From: Azadirachta indica
Lineage: Eukaryota; Streptophyta; Magnoliopsida; Sapindales; Meliaceae
Direction: 5' to 3'
Length of the DNA: 64,000 nucleotides
Assembly (NCBI GenBank): GCA_022749755.1
Contig: CM040441.1
Span: 23,933,475 to 23,997,474, forward strand
Made by a program: the position numbers and the translations under genes. Of the stretch, positions 61,459-64,000 are shown in pieces. How positions within the stretch are numbered: the stretch's first letter is position 1; each line of letters begins with the position of its first letter. The notes under the pieces were generated by a model. That model saw only the letters and a program-made list of their open reading frames with translations, did no database searches and was not told the origin of the DNA.

Positions 61459-64000
61459 TGGTGCTTCGAAGGATACAATCATCAATACATAATATTTGAG
61501 ACAATGTGTGGGTCATTGAGTCAGTTGAAAACTGTGACTTGTCGTTTGCTTTTAATTTGTTTTTCCTATTTGAAAAGATTGACCTTTTTTTTTTAATCTC
61601 TTCTTTGAAGGTTGAATGACATTTTTACCCATAGTAATAGAGCTCTAAATTATTAAGCCATGTCGGTTTGCTTGGGCCCTATTTCGTACAATTTGAATCC
61701 AACAAGGCTTGTGTCATGTTGGGCGTTAAGTTTGAGTCCACTGGGATGCGCTTAGCATAAGCACGAGTGGGCCCATGCCTAAGACTGACCTTAAAATCGA
61801 AAAAAATAAATAAACCTAGTGCATCTGAAAAATGTTTAGAGATAAAATAATCTCCAATATCGTCGTCTTCAAAGAATAAATTTGGAATGATATGTCAGAG
61901 AATAGAGAAGATTAATCCTCAAATTATTAACAGGATAGATAATTGTATAATACTCTCTAATCTCCTCCCGCTATATATATGTATGTTATTTTTAAAATAA
62001 AAAGATATATGTGAAAAATGTTTAATTAAAAAAATTATATAATTCATAATACTTTTGTATTATTAGATAGTAAAAAAATTTATATTTTTAATATAGTTAT
62101 TGTATATAAAATATATTATGATATATTAATAATAAATTTTAATTAATATTTAATATAAATAAATAAAAAATGGGAGAAGATAAGTGGGCACGAGTAATCT
62201 ATTCTCTCATGAAGATTTTTTTATCCGTGTTATATTAAATTTATTAGAAAATGAAGATAAAAAAGAAAATAAAATGAGTAACAAGAAAGGTCTCTCTACT
62301 CTCATCTCGTCCTATTGTAATTGCTAAAAGTGTATATAATATATGCAACTGAATAATTAAACTAATGGGAGAGTGTCAAGTTATAAAGTAAAGAGTGTAT
62401 TTAATGGAAGTTGAATTATGTAAAATACGTTAGTTGTGAGTTTTGAGATTTAGTAAGGAATGAATTGAAATAAAGTGGAGAAATTAAAGAAAATTAATAA
62501 GTGTTATTATTATTAATAAATGATATATAGATGTAATTTATTCATTAAAATATAAAAAAAAGCCCAAAATGTAAAATTTTAAGAATATATTATTTTATGA
62601 AACTGTAAATAAAATTTCATGAGAAAAATTATTATTAGTTTAGCATACATTTGTAATCATTATATTTTTAAATAATTTTAAAAGAACATATATTTTATAA
62701 TTAAAAACTCATTTAACTAATTATGTTTCTCATTCATTTATATGTAGTTATTCTATTTTACGATCGTTACTAAGTGTCATAATACCTCTTTAATTTAAAA
62801 TGAGTTTTTGCAACTTTTTATACTGTAAAATATTTTTATATTTCTTATATGTTTTAAGTTATTCTAATATTTTGATTTTAATTTTTAAATTATGTTATAA
62901 TCAGTATCTTCAAAATAATTTTTCATAAATGTAATGTTTGACTAGAGAAGTTCTTAAGTAGTAAGATTTAGAGAAAAATAAAATTAATAATATATTGTTA
63001 TATTTCTTTTATATATTTAATTAGTTGTATGAGTATCCGCTCATGTCATATTTTAATCAGAGTATAATTGAGTAGTTTAAATATTGTATTGTAGCGTTAC
63101 AATTTATTCTTATATTTCAATTTCAATTAATGGAGAAATAAGCTTGTATTACAATTTAAAATATTGGAAGAAAATTTATAAAAATTTATGTTAATTATTT
63201 CTATTATCTCATGTCATTCGTAGATCAATTTTAATAATTTATTAGTAATTTAATTTTTCTATCTTTACAATTTTTGAATTTAATAGTTAAATATTTTTAA
63301 ATTTTATTTACCATTTGATGTTTCATAATTTCATCTACGAATAATAAGATAACACAATCAAAATTAAAATAGAGTGAATTATTTCCCTTCAAAATTTTTT
63401 GATGATGCATTCCTTAATCAGAATTTTTTTAAAAATCTTTTTAAATCTAATATTAGAGTTAGGGGTCTATTAGGGGTTTGGATTAATTTGTGTTTCATAG
63501 TATAACCTAAATGTCTACTTCAACTTGTATTATAAAAGGTATATCAACATCCACATTTAAAATATTTATTTAATAATCGTATTAAGAATTAAAATTTTAA
63601 TTTAACCTTTTTTAAAATAAGTTATGTATTCCATTAATAATCCTGTCATTCGTTTAAACCATATTTTAATATATATTCTAAAATTTATATAATATTATTG
63701 ACCTAAATATTAAATAAATTTTATTTTAAATAATATTAAATATTTTTAAAATATAAAAAATATAAAATAAATATATAAATGAGCTAATAAAGAAATGATT
63801 ATTTAAATAATTAATCGTGTGATAAACGAGTCTATGTGTTAATATTATTAATCCAAATTCAACCTAATTATTAATCGTAATTATAATATTATGACTCATT
63901 TATTAATCGTATTATTTTAAATTAAATAAAACTCACTAGCTTCATATCAGATTAACGGATCGCATAAAAAATGGTTAGCCCGACCCTTAACCCTACCTTA
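58960..64000. other. AT-rich right end; no gene seen
   Basis: No open frame here has splice or homology support. It holds an ATT microsatellite (61422-61459). A less AT-rich stretch at 61640-61800 contains TTGGGCCC and GTGGGCCC. The last 200 bases have ATTAATCG repeats and end in GCCCGACCC, which resembles a widespread plant interspersed repeat cut by the window edge. Confidence 0.5.
61422..61459. repeat. ATT microsatellite
   Basis: An uninterrupted run of about 12 ATT units. Confidence 0.85.

Noticed and set aside
1..64000. tRNA, rRNA or CRISPR-like arrays
   Set aside because: No cloverleaf-like conserved boxes or regularly spaced short direct repeats of that kind were noticed; the tandem repeats found are microsatellites or transposon-internal.

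Overview
This is AT-rich plant nuclear DNA, almost certainly from a eudicot. Three genes show this: a CYP72A-type cytochrome P450 with GT-AG introns, a single-exon plant group D MAP kinase kinase, and a plant GT47 (MUR3/XLT2-type) galactosyltransferase. All three lie on the minus strand. The species cannot be fixed from the sequence. The window contains one 100-N assembly gap (47496-47595).

Layout. 1-2590 holds the first three exons of a minus-strand CYP72A gene that continues off the left edge. 3.4-18.6 kb and 33.5-46.6 kb form one patchwork of local duplications: a 5.1-5.3 kb direct repeat (11683-16794 and 33511-38814), a roughly 2.7 kb inverted repeat (8455-11230 against 43985-46625), a second inverted block (13660-15010 against 41480-43080), and shorter direct and inverted copies. 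These blocks carry broken copies, on both strands, of a gene family I do not recognise. Its pieces are a proline-rich first exon, a coiled-coil and Asn-rich middle exon, and a last exon with a conserved V-K-C-P-x-x-A-x-Y core. A degenerate retroelement (4918-8455) interrupts the array.

19.9-24.0 kb holds a dead, partial copy of CCZ1, the vacuolar-fusion GEF subunit. It lacks its first and last exons, carries an in-frame TGA, and is bracketed by exon-like pieces of something unidentified. 25414-26328 is the intact MAPKK gene. Its 5' part and upstream flank are duplicated about 3.9 kb further on (30034-32830). There the kinase is cut off after the glycine loop, and the duplicated flank abuts an orphan first exon of a pectinesterase.

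47.6-54.9 kb is transposon-derived: a DUF1985/Ulp1-type transposon gene fragment, a nested CTCGAG palindrome, a tandem duplication split by a terminal-inverted-repeat element, and a G-rich MITE-like element. 57052-58623 is the intact GT47 gene, with a GAA-type microsatellite just upstream. The right end (59-64 kb) is AT-rich and shows no gene.

Only three genes look functional (P450, MAPKK, GT47), and nothing links them in one pathway. The main interest is the evolution of the duplicated patchwork and of the gene-family remnants inside it.
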